Positions 6,050-12,067 of a stretch of 12,067 nt of DNA are shown piece by piece. Position numbers and translations under genes: made by a program. Numbering within the stretch: position 1 is the stretch's first letter; every line of letters starts with the position of its first letter. Location: positions 1-12,067 of the forward strand of contig CAZKBM010000084.1 of NCBI GenBank assembly GCA_964550985.1. Reading direction: 5' to 3'. Source of the DNA: JAAYCI01 sp964550985. Lineage in GTDB: Bacteria > Bacillota > Clostridia > Oscillospirales > Ruminococcaceae. The notes under the pieces are model-generated. The model saw only the letters and a list, made by a program, of their open reading frames with translations, searched no databases and was not told the origin of the DNA.

Positions 6050-6586
6050 CTACTGGGTACGCAGCGCCATGCGCTTTTGCAGGGCGGCCGCCAGCACCAG
6101 CGCCAACGCAATTTTCCCCAAATCGGGCAGGGCAAAGGGGAATACGCAAAGCGTTAACCCCTCAATAAATGTGGCGCCCGTTACCAGCATAAACCAAAGG
6201 GTGCCCAGCAGGTAGCAGCCCATAAGGCCCAAAAGGCCGCACAGCGCCTGCAGCCATACCGGCCAGGCCTTTTTTACCGCAAAGGATATGGCCAGCGCCA
6301 GCACAAAATACCCGGCCAGGTAACCCCCGGTAGGGCCAAGCAGCACCCCCGGCCCCGCTTTAAAGCCCGCAAACACCGGCAGGCCGCAAAAGCCCAGCAG
6401 CAGGTAACAGCCCAAACTGGCCGCAGCCCACAGCGGGGGTAAAAAGGCCCCAATCAGGGCCACCCCAAACACCGCCATACTAAACGGCACCGGCCCCAGG
6501 GGCACCACCACCAGCGCCAGTACACACAGCAGTGCGGCAAGCAATGCCGCACGCACCATTTTTCCGCTCTTACGCATTGTCTCCAT
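6050..6586 (-). CDS. bioY: Biotin ECF transporter substrate-binding component BioY
   Basis: BioY is the membrane S-component that binds biotin and takes it up, alone or with the shared EcfA/EcfA'/EcfT energising module. The protein is about 178 residues with roughly six hydrophobic helices. The family hallmark GLPVFAGFKAGPGVLLGP with GGYLAGY follows (about residues 70-94 from the 6592 ATG). An early PLGPVPFSM segment is also typical. I prefer the ATG at 6586, with GAGAGGA centred about eight bases upstream; ATGs at 6592 and 6577 are alternatives. It begins 19 bases after the birA stop, so BirA would control both through the operator at 7704-7735. No EcfA/T genes are in the window, so a shared module elsewhere is inferred. 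Confidence 0.95.
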   Translation of the reverse strand: METMRKSGKMVRAALLAALLCVLALVVVPLGPVPFSMAVFGVALIGAFLPPLWAAASLGCYLLLGFCGLPVFAGFKAGPGVLLGPTGGYLAGYFVLALAISFAVKKAWPVWLQALCGLLGLMGCYLLGTLWFMLVTGATFIEGLTLCVFPFALPDLGKIALALVLAAALQKRMALRTQ

Positions 6587-6605
6587 TATCATCTTCCTCT
6601 CTTGT

Positions 6606-7622
6606 CTATACTTCCCCGTGTATTTGGGCCTCGGCCCTTTCCCGGCTCGCTGCGCCCAAATCCTCTAAAATCACGCTCACCTCCCCAGCCGATAGCGCCT
6701 CGGTGCCATGCGCTTTACTGCGCACCACCAGCCTGGCCTCATCGTCAATCAAAAGTGCCTCCGCCTCATAGGGCTCGCGCGCCAGCACCTGTACCCGGTG
6801 GCCAGGCACAAAATTGCGCCTTCTATACTCCTCCAAAAAGGTTTTGTCCGCCAGCTTTTCAAAACCATCCAGCAGGTTTTGCCGTATTTGGGCCGCCAGC
6901 CTGGCCCGTGTAACAGGTGGGGCCGCAGCGGGGAATAAGCTGCCCGCAACCGGACGCAACTCTTTGGGAAAATCCGCCTCTTTTGTGCTAAAGTTTATCC
7001 CAATGCCCGTAACCAGGTAGTCAAAACCTCCACACTCCAGCCCTGCCACCCCTTCTGTTAAAATGCCACAGCACTTTTTCCCCTCATAAAACAGGTCGTT
7101 CACCCACTTGATGCTAAGCTCCCTTTCGCATAAGGCGGCCGCCGCCCGGCACACAGCCACCGCTGTGGCCGCCGTAAGCAGGCCAAGCCCCGGCTGCTGC
7201 GCTTCGGGCCGCAGTACCAGGCTCATATACAGCCCGCCGGGGGGGCTTGCAAAACTTCGGCCCAGCCGGCCTCGTCCGGCACTCTGCCTTTCGGCCACCA
7301 CAAGCGCCCCGTGGGGGGCGCCCTCCAGCGCCCAACGCTTTGCCTCGCGGTTGGTCGAGTCGGTCTCCTCCAGCACCCGTATAGCGGCCTCAGGCAGCCA
7401 AGGACGCAAAGCTTCTTCACACAGAATATCACTTTGGGGGGACAGGCTATAGCCACGGCCCCGGCCCGCCTCAATGGGTAAGCCCTCAGCCCGCAGGGCC
7501 TCCATGGCCTTCCACACCGCCGCGCGTGACACACCCAGTTGCCCCGCCGCTTCCTCGCCCGAAACAGGGCTGCCCGCACGGGCAAATAGCAGGGCTCGCA
7601 TCTTCTCTTTTACGCTGTTCAT
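6606..7622 (-). CDS. birA: Bifunctional biotin ligase / biotin operon repressor
   Basis: The enzyme forms biotinyl-5'-AMP and transfers biotin to a lysine of the biotin carboxyl carrier protein. Dimers carrying biotinyl-AMP also bind DNA and repress biotin genes. The 338-residue protein has an N-terminal winged helix-turn-helix (about 5-60; recognition region GQLGVSRAAVWKAMEAL). The ligase core has ETDSTN (86-91), the biotinyl-AMP loop GRGRLGR (116-122), KWVNDLFYEGKK (172-183) and GIGIN (206-210), with a C-terminal SH3-like domain. The family usually has KWPND; here Val replaces Pro. The ligase Lys183 position is present. The ATG at 7622 has GGAGGAA (7627-7633) four bases upstream. It is the first gene of birA-bioY-CYTH and is probably autoregulated. 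Confidence 0.96.
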   Translation of the reverse strand: MNSVKEKMRALLFARAGSPVSGEEAAGQLGVSRAAVWKAMEALRAEGLPIEAGRGRGYSLSPQSDILCEEALRPWLPEAAIRVLEETDSTNREAKRWALEGAPHGALVVAERQSAGRGRLGRSFASPPGGLYMSLVLRPEAQQPGLGLLTAATAVAVCRAAAALCERELSIKWVNDLFYEGKKCCGILTEGVAGLECGGFDYLVTGIGINFSTKEADFPKELRPVAGSLFPAAAPPVTRARLAAQIRQNLLDGFEKLADKTFLEEYRRRNFVPGHRVQVLAREPYEAEALLIDDEARLVVRSKAHGTEALSAGEVSVILEDLGAASRERAEAQIHGEV

Positions 7623-7681
7623 CGGCTTCCTCCGCAGGCTGGGTTTGGGAATTTTCCATTCGCCTGGTTTTTACTTTCCTT

Positions 7682-7710
7682 ATTCTACGCACAATTTGTA
7701 GCTTTGTCAA
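7682..7710 (-). promoter_or_regulatory. birA operon promoter
   Basis: On the minus strand a perfect TTGACA (7710-7705) is followed after 17 bases by TAGAAT (7687-7682), one mismatch from consensus. The start point would be near 7675, leaving about 53 nt of leader before birA. The -35 lies inside the BirA operator. Confidence 0.85.
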
Positions 7711-7735
7711 CCAATACTGCATTTTTGGTTTACAT
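7704..7735. promoter_or_regulatory. BirA operator (9-14-9 inverted repeat)
   Basis: TTGTCAACC (7704-7712) and GGTTTACAT (7727-7735) are inverted half-sites (7 of 9 positions complementary) separated by exactly 14 bases. This fits the known Gram-positive BirA site, TTGTWAACC-type half-sites with a 14-16 base spacer. It covers the -35 of the birA promoter, so bound BirA would block polymerase. Assignment rests on sequence form plus the birA gene it controls. Confidence 0.82.
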
Positions 7736-7741
7736 CTTGGT

Positions 7742-7769
7742 TTGACGGATGACCAATTCTTGGTATAAT
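7742..7769 (+). promoter_or_regulatory. ridA promoter, divergent from birA
   Basis: TTGACG (7742-7747) and a perfect TATAAT (7764-7769) are 16 bases apart, with TGG before the -10 giving an extended form. The predicted start near 7776 leaves a long leader of about 135 nt before ridA. The -35 overlaps a third BirA-like half-site, GGTTTGACG (7739-7747). Confidence 0.75.
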
Positions 7770-7910
7770 GGTAGTTATATCTTTTGTATGCCGCATTACG
7801 CTGGGCGGCCAAATGGGTAAATATGCCCTCCAAGTGCAGCCGCTTCCACTGCAGGCAGGTAAACAAACTGCATTTTTGCAGGGCCAAAATGATTGAGGAG
7901 TACCCACAGT

Positions 7911-8291
7911 ATGATTCAAAAAGAATTGATTAGCACCGACAAAGCCCCGGCCGCTATTGGCCCTTACTCTCAGGCTGTTGCCTGGGACAAGCTGGTTTTC
8001 ACCTCGGGCTCCATCCCGGTGGACCCGCAAACCGGTGACATTCCCGAAAGTTTCCCAGAGCAGGCCGCCCTTGCCCTGAAAAACCTGGGCGAAGTGTTAA
8101 AAGCGGCGGGTGTTGGCTTTGAAAACGTACTAAAAACCACCGTTTTTTTGGCCGATATGGGGGATTTTGCCGCTTTTAACAAAGCGTATTCTCAGGTGTT
8201 TTTGGAAAACCCCGCCCGTAGCTGTGTGGCGGTAAAAACGCTGCCGAAAAATGTGCGGGTAGAAATAGAGGCCATTGCGGCCAAAGGCTAA
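7911..8291 (+). CDS. ridA: RidA family enamine/imine deaminase
   Basis: RidA hydrolyses reactive 2-aminoacrylate and related enamines made by PLP enzymes, releasing 2-ketoacids and ammonia and so protecting PLP enzymes from damage. The 126-residue protein has the normal trimeric RidA length. Signature segments are APAAIGPYSQAV, FTSGSIPVDPQTG, NLGEVLKAAG, KTTVFLADMGDF and ARSCVAVKTLP, with the substrate-carboxylate-binding Arg in ARSCV, followed by VEIEAIA. The ATG at 7911 is used, with GAGGAG (7895-7900) ten bases upstream; extension upstream would begin at a TTG inside this ribosome site. It is divergent from birA and 117 bases before murD. A PLP lyase-family gene lies about 2.3 kb downstream on the same strand, which suits a RidA role, but the link is inference. 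Confidence 0.95.
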   Translation: MIQKELISTDKAPAAIGPYSQAVAWDKLVFTSGSIPVDPQTGDIPESFPEQAALALKNLGEVLKAAGVGFENVLKTTVFLADMGDFAAFNKAYSQVFLENPARSCVAVKTLPKNVRVEIEAIAAKG

Positions 8292-8325
8292 CAGCAGCGC
8301 ATAGCAGTAAATAAAACGGCCAACC

Positions 8326-8379
8326 GCCAAGGGGGGCTGCACCGGGGGGCCGGTGCGGGCCGGTTAACTTGGCAACCGG
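8326..8379 (+). other. Structured intergenic segment between ridA and murD
   Basis: A 7-bp stem, GCACCGG (8339-8345)/CCGGTGC (8350-8356), has a GGGG loop. It is followed by CCGGTT (8360-8365)/AACCGG (8374-8379) with an 8-base loop. GCCAAG (8326-8331) can instead pair with CTTGGC (8368-8373), which would break the second hairpin. No T-run follows, so it is not a standard terminator. A TATAAT at 8389-8394 with TTGGCA 14 bases before it is a weak promoter candidate for murD. Confidence 0.4.
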
Positions 8380-8408
8380 ACGCATGGGTATAATCGGGGT
8401 GGAAACAC

Positions 8409-9788
8409 GTGGAAAAATTTTTTACTACACTGGGCGGCAAAAAGGTCGCCTTTATTGGCGGTGGGGTGGCCCACCGCGACCTTTTGTTGCTGTTTGCCAG
8501 GGCGGGCGCCAAAGTTACGCTTTGCGACAAACGCTCCCTGGCCGATTTTGGCGCCTTTGGCGATGAACTGCTGGGCCTTGGGGTACGCCTTTCTTTGGGC
8601 GAAAATTACCTGAATGGCCTGGCGGGGCAGGAGATGATTCTGCGCACGCCAGGTTTTGAATTTTTTACCCCCGAACTACAAAAGGCCGGGCAGGAAGGGG
8701 CGCAGATTACCAGCGAGATGGAGTTGTTTTTTGCACATTGCCCCTGCCCCATTATCGGCGTTACGGGCAGTGACGGCAAAACCACCACCACCAGCCTGAT
8801 TGCCGCCATCTGCACCCAAAGCGGCAAAACGGTACACCTGGGTGGAAATATTGGCAGGGCCATGCTTCCCATTGTGGATGAAATAGCAAAAGATAACCTC
8901 GCCGTTGTGGAGTTATCCAGCTTTCAGCTCATCTCCATGCACACTTCGCCACAGACGGCGGTCATCACCAATATCAGCCCAAACCACCTGGACCACCACA
9001 AGGATATGGACGAATACGTGAACGCCAAGCGGAATATACTGCTTTATCAGCAGCCGGGCAATGTGGCGGTGTTAAACCTGGAAAACAACCTCACCCGCGC
9101 CATGGAGAAGGACACCCCCGGCCATGTTCGCTGGTTCTCCCGGCAGCGCAAGGTGCAAAACGGGGCCTACCTTGCGCCGGACGGCACCTTGATGCTTGCG
9201 CTAAACGGCGAGGCCATCCCCGTGATAAAAAGGGAGGACGTGCGGCTGCGGGGCGAGCACAACATTGAAAACCTACTTGCGGCCTTTGCCACCCTTTGTA
9301 AGGAGATCCCCCCTTCTGCCATGGCCGAGGTGGCGCAGAGCTTTGCCGGCGTGGAACACCGCATAGAGCCCGTGCGTACCCTGAACGGCGTACAGTGGAT
9401 TAACGATTCCATTGCCACCAGCCCCACCCGCGTCATTGCCGGGCTGCATGCTTTTTCCCAAAAACTCATCGTCATTGCGGGCGGGAAGGACAAAGGCATC
9501 CCCTTTGAGCCGCTGGCAAACGAGGCCGCAAAGCATATAAAAACGCTTATTTTAATGGGGCCCGCCGCGGGTAAAATAGAAAAAGCTGTAAAAGCGGCGG
9601 CAGATTACGCAGAGGGCACACCCGAAATTGTGCGGGCGGAAAACCTTGCCGATGCCGTAAAGATAGCCCACAGCCGGGCAAAAACCGGGGATATCGTCAC
9701 CCTTTCGCCCGCCTGCACCTCCTTTGACGCCTACCCAAATTTTGAGGCGCGCGGCGCGCACTATAAAGATCTGGTACAAAAGCTGTGA
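8409..9788 (+). CDS. murD: UDP-N-acetylmuramoyl-L-alanine--D-glutamate ligase
   Basis: MurD adds D-glutamate to UDP-MurNAc-L-alanine using ATP, an early cytosolic step of peptidoglycan synthesis. The 459-residue protein has all three domains. A Rossmann-like N-terminus starts LGGKKVAFIGGGVAHRDLL. The ATP-binding centre has GVTGSDGKTTTT (117-128), ELSSFQ (168-173), NISPNHLDHH (188-197), the Lys207 that is carbamylated in this family, and HNIEN (284-288). The C-terminal domain has WINDSIATSP, GGKDKG (358-363) and LSPACTSFDAY with FEARG. The start is a GTG at 8409, with GGGGTGG (8396-8402) six bases upstream; it places the first beta strand at the expected position. It is not in a mur/fts cluster. 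The stop overlaps the GNAT gene start by four bases (GTGA). Confidence 0.96.
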   Translation: MEKFFTTLGGKKVAFIGGGVAHRDLLLLFARAGAKVTLCDKRSLADFGAFGDELLGLGVRLSLGENYLNGLAGQEMILRTPGFEFFTPELQKAGQEGAQITSEMELFFAHCPCPIIGVTGSDGKTTTTSLIAAICTQSGKTVHLGGNIGRAMLPIVDEIAKDNLAVVELSSFQLISMHTSPQTAVITNISPNHLDHHKDMDEYVNAKRNILLYQQPGNVAVLNLENNLTRAMEKDTPGHVRWFSRQRKVQNGAYLAPDGTLMLALNGEAIPVIKREDVRLRGEHNIENLLAAFATLCKEIPPSAMAEVAQSFAGVEHRIEPVRTLNGVQWINDSIATSPTRVIAGLHAFSQKLIVIAGGKDKGIPFEPLANEAAKHIKTLILMGPAAGKIEKAVKAAADYAEGTPEIVRAENLADAVKIAHSRAKTGDIVTLSPACTSFDAYPNFEARGAHYKDLVQKL

Positions 9789-10546
9789 TACGCAAAGCCA
9801 CCCCGGCCGATACCGCTGAAGTATTGCGCCGCGCCGCCCCTTGGCCTGTTACCGGCGTGCTGTGCGGGATGCACTGGCAGATGTTGTTGCAAAACCCCCG
9901 CCTGCCCCATGTTGTATATCTAACCGGGCATAAGGGCTTGCTTACCGTAAGCGGCGGCCGCGCCACACTGTGCGGGCCGGTAGAGGACGCCGACGAACTC
10001 GGCGTTTTTTTACGTTTTGCGGGGGCCAGCCAGCTTACGGCTCTTCAGTTTGTTCCAAAAGGCTGGCGGCTGGCAGAAGAAAACCGGGTTATGCTGCGCC
10101 CCGCGGGGCTTTCGTCACCGCCCGTCCCCCTGCCGGCCAATTTTACGGCCGCGCCTTCCATAGCCGAAATTTTGGAGGTACTGGAAGAGTCCGACGGGCC
10201 CATCAGCCCACCTGCCGCCCGCGAGTATTTTATCTGTGACCTGCAGGCAAGGCGCAACCATGGCATGGCCATGGTATACGGCATACGTAAAAACGGAAAA
10301 ACCCTGGCAACCGCCGGGCTTTGGGCCCTCACACAAAACGCCGGTTACCTGGCCTGTGTGGAAACCCGCCCCGCCCACCGGCGCCGCGGTTATGCCTCTT
10401 CCCTTGTGGCCCGCCTCTGCGCCGATTACAGCAGCCGCAGCCTCTCGCTGCTATGCAAAGCGCCGCTTGCCGGCTTTTATACCCCCTTTGGCTTTACCGA
10501 TACCGGGCTGCTGGGCTACATTTCGGTTTTGGACGATGCAGATTAA
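9785..10546 (+). CDS. GNAT family N-acetyltransferase
   Basis: This is a predicted acetyl-CoA-dependent acyltransferase of unknown substrate. Of 253 residues, the C-terminal half (about 140-250) is the GNAT domain. Motif A is VETRPAHRRRGYAS (192-205), with the pyrophosphate-binding RRRGYA loop. Motif B is FYTPFGFTDTG (231-241). The first 120 or so residues are a less conserved N-terminal region, perhaps a degenerate second GNAT fold. The GTG start at 9785 overlaps the murD stop by four bases, so translation is probably coupled and the two are co-transcribed. The coupling suggests a link to cell-wall precursors or to balanced expression, but this is inference. The stop is 45 bases before the lyase gene. 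Confidence 0.85.
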   Translation: MIRKATPADTAEVLRRAAPWPVTGVLCGMHWQMLLQNPRLPHVVYLTGHKGLLTVSGGRATLCGPVEDADELGVFLRFAGASQLTALQFVPKGWRLAEENRVMLRPAGLSSPPVPLPANFTAAPSIAEILEVLEESDGPISPPAAREYFICDLQARRNHGMAMVYGIRKNGKTLATAGLWALTQNAGYLACVETRPAHRRRGYASSLVARLCADYSSRSLSLLCKAPLAGFYTPFGFTDTGLLGYISVLDDAD

Positions 10547-10552
10547 ACCATC

Positions 10553-10567
10553 ATTTGGGGGCCAAAT
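10553..10567. repeat. Short inverted repeat between the GNAT and lyase genes
   Basis: ATTTGG (10553-10558) and CCAAAT (10562-10567) are perfect inverted arms separated by GGG. No T-run follows. It may be an operator or a processing site; it may also be chance. Confidence 0.25.
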
Positions 10568-10591
10568 ATTTGAATGGCAGAGAGGAGATAC

Positions 10592-11848
10592 ATGGAACTG
10601 AGGCCATTTTGTTTTTCAGAAGAATTGCTTGCGCTGGATGCGGAGATTCGCACAAAAACTGCGCCTCGCCTTGCCAAAATAGAGATGGTACGCGATGAAA
10701 ACCAGCTTAGGATGCTGGCGGCCTTCACCCAAAACCGCGTGGCGGCAAACCACCTTACCGGCACCACGGGCTATGGTTATGGCGACGACGGGCGGGATAA
10801 GCTGGAGGCTGTTTTTGCCGCGCTCACAGGCAGCGAAGCCGCACTTTTTCGCCACCAGTTTATGAGCGGCACCCACACACTGGCCACGGCGCTTTTTGGG
10901 GTGCTGCGCCCCGGCGATACACTGCTGTGTGCCACCGGCCGCCCCTACGACACCTTGCACGGCGTGTTGGGCCTTATGCCCGGCCAACAGCAGGGCAGCC
11001 TTGCAGAGTTTGGGATACTCTACCGGGAACTGGACCTTTTGCCAAGCGGCGCGCCAGACCTTGCCGCCATACGCCAAAACGCCCCCGCCTGCCGTATGCT
11101 CTATTTACAGCGCAGCCGGGGCTATGCCCCCCGCCGCGCACTTTGCCTTGCCGATATTGAGGCCGCTGCCGCCTGTGCCAAAGAGGCCAACCCCAATATT
11201 TTGGTGATGGTGGACAACTGCTACGGAGAATTTTTAGAAACTCGCGAACCCACCGCCTGCGGGGCCGACCTTATGGCGGGTTCCCTCATCAAAAACCCCG
11301 GCGGTGGCATTGCACCCACCGGCGGCTATATTGCAGGCAAAAAGGAACTGGTGCACCTGTGCGCCTGCCGCCTTATCGCGCCGGGTGTGGGCGGGGAGAT
11401 TGGCTGCACCGGCGACCTGCTGCGCCAGTTATACCTGGGGCTCTATTTTGCCCCGGGCGTGGTGGCCGAAGCCCTAAAAACCGCCGTATATGCCTCGGCC
11501 CTGTTTGAGGCATTGGGCTACCCCGTACACCCCCACTGGAATGATGTACGCGGCGACATTATCACCGCCATCACCCTGCACAGTGACGAAAAACTGTGCG
11601 CGCTTTGCCGCGCCGTGCAGGCCATGAGCCCGATAGACAGCCATTTGAGCCCCGAGCCCTGGCCCATGCCCGGCTATGACAGCGATGTGATTATGGCCGC
11701 AGGGGCGTTTACCGGCGGCAGCAGCATCGAGCTCTCCTGCGACGCGCCTCTGCGCCAGCCTTACACCGCTTATTTACAGGGTGGGCTAAACTTTACCGCC
11801 TCCCGCGCCGCACTTTTGCACGCGGCAGATGCCATAGGCAGGGCATAA
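10592..11848 (+). CDS. Methionine gamma-lyase / aluminium resistance family PLP enzyme (PF06838 type)
   Basis: This is a predicted cytosolic fold-type I PLP enzyme of the group annotated as 'methionine gamma-lyase family' or 'aluminium resistance protein'; its natural substrate is not settled. The 418-residue protein matches that family's length. Landmarks are the NHLTGTTGYGYGDDGRDKLE segment (53-72), HQFMSGTHTLATALFGVLRP (88-107), a PLP-pairing Asp208 in VDNCYGEF, and the Schiff-base Lys234 in GSLIKNPGGG. The C-terminal part keeps YDSDVIMAAGAFTGGSSIEL and LQGGLNFTASR. The ATG at 10592 has GAGGAG (10582-10587) four bases upstream; an ATG at 10574 in the same frame would place this site inside the gene. 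It is the last gene before the tRNA, in line with murD and the GNAT gene. A PLP lyase can release enamines of the kind RidA clears. Confidence 0.9.
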   Translation: MELRPFCFSEELLALDAEIRTKTAPRLAKIEMVRDENQLRMLAAFTQNRVAANHLTGTTGYGYGDDGRDKLEAVFAALTGSEAALFRHQFMSGTHTLATALFGVLRPGDTLLCATGRPYDTLHGVLGLMPGQQQGSLAEFGILYRELDLLPSGAPDLAAIRQNAPACRMLYLQRSRGYAPRRALCLADIEAAAACAKEANPNILVMVDNCYGEFLETREPTACGADLMAGSLIKNPGGGIAPTGGYIAGKKELVHLCACRLIAPGVGGEIGCTGDLLRQLYLGLYFAPGVVAEALKTAVYASALFEALGYPVHPHWNDVRGDIITAITLHSDEKLCALCRAVQAMSPIDSHLSPEPWPMPGYDSDVIMAAGAFTGGSSIELSCDAPLRQPYTAYLQGGLNFTASRAALLHAADAIGRA

Positions 11849-11901
11849 AAGTTCAGCGCCCCCTGTCAATTATGCGGTTTCCACCTCCCTATGTTTTGCA
11901 T

Positions 11902-11930
11902 TTGACGGAACGGCTTAAGTCTGTTAAAAT
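11902..11930 (+). promoter_or_regulatory. tRNA-Leu promoter
   Basis: TTGACG (11902-11907) and TAAAAT (11925-11930) are separated by 17 bases, with TGT before the -10. The start point would be near 11937, almost at the first base of the tRNA. Confidence 0.8.
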
Positions 11931-11938
11931 TATTTCAT

Positions 11939-12020
11939 GCGGGCGTGGTGGAATGGCAGACACGATGGTCTTAGGAGCCATTGCTTCGGCGTGCAGGTTC
12001 AACTCCTGTCGCCCGCACCA
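11939..12020 (+). tRNA. tRNA-Leu (anticodon UAG)
   Basis: The acceptor arms GCGGGCG (11939-11945) and CGCCCGC (12010-12016) pair perfectly. The anticodon stem ATGGT/GCCAT (one G-T pair) holds the loop CTTAGGA with anticodon TAG at 11972-11974, reading CUA and, by wobble, other CUN leucine codons. An 11-base variable region with a TTCG loop marks a class II tRNA. The T arm GCAGG/CCTGT carries loop TTCAACT. Discriminator A and CCA (12018-12020) are encoded. Confidence 0.97.
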
Positions 12021-12021
12021 T

Positions 12022-12067
12022 GCCGAGTGTTCTTATAGCATTTGAAGTGCTATAAAGAACACTCGGC
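12022..12067 (+). terminator. Long hairpin after tRNA-Leu, probable terminator cut by the window end
   Basis: GCCGAGTGTTCTTATAGCA (12022-12040) pairs with 12048-12067 as a 19-bp stem with one bulged base and a TTTGAAG loop. It begins one base after the tRNA CCA end. Any T-run would lie beyond the window, so the terminator call is likely but not complete. Confidence 0.7.

Noticed and set aside
8395..8408. GGGGTGGAAACACG resembles the T-box core (GGGUGGNACCGCG)
   Set aside because: No specifier stem, antiterminator or terminator fits in the 117-base gap, the gene is not a tRNA-ligase or amino-acid gene, and the match runs into the murD start codon; probably coincidence.

Overview
The window looks like chromosomal DNA of a GC-rich anaerobic member of the Bacillota, probably a clostridial or Oscillospiraceae-type gut bacterium. 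The reasons are strong AGGAGG-type ribosome binding sites, protein families typical of Clostridia (the PflX-like radical SAM protein, the PF06838 'aluminium resistance' lyase, a clostridial-style MurD N-terminus), a BirA/BioY biotin unit with a Gram-positive operator, and a CCA-encoding tRNA. The taxonomic call is inference from family resemblance. There are no insertion sequences, CRISPR arrays or rRNA genes. The window is mostly housekeeping and salvage genes. The least explained parts are a DUF5131 gene, a small repeat-bearing membrane protein coupled to a radical SAM enzyme, and two structured or regulatory intergenic regions.

Region 1 (about 1-2745). The first 101 bases hold the tail of an unrecognised + strand gene that meets a minus-strand operon head to head. 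That operon is transcribed leftward from an extended -10 promoter near 2708: deoD (purine-nucleoside phosphorylase), cdd (cytidine deaminase, overlapping deoD by one base), then a BMP-family lipoprotein. The likely theme is capture and salvage of nucleosides.

Region 2 (about 2780-5515, + strand). A small single-pass membrane protein with a two-copy repeat in its coiled tail is followed two bases later by a PflX-like radical SAM protein. Then come a DUF5131 (phage Gp37/Gp68-type, three-cysteine) protein and rpsT. The rpsT gene has its own promoter behind helically phased A-tracts and ends in a clear intrinsic terminator.

Region 3 (5527-7740, minus strand). The operon birA-bioY-CYTH reads leftward from a near-consensus sigma-A promoter. 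Its -35 element lies inside an inverted repeat with the 9-14-9 layout of a BirA operator. Biotin ligase/repressor BirA would sense biotin and shut off its own gene and the BioY transporter. The CYTH-fold protein is an unexpected third member.

Region 4 (7742-11848, + strand). A divergent promoter drives ridA behind a leader of about 135 nt. A 117-base gap with two hairpins leads to murD, which overlaps a GNAT acetyltransferase by four bases. A PLP-dependent methionine gamma-lyase/aluminium resistance family enzyme follows.

Region 5 (11849-12067). A tRNA-Leu(UAG) gene has its own -35/-10 promoter, and a long hairpin fills the last 46 bases of the window.
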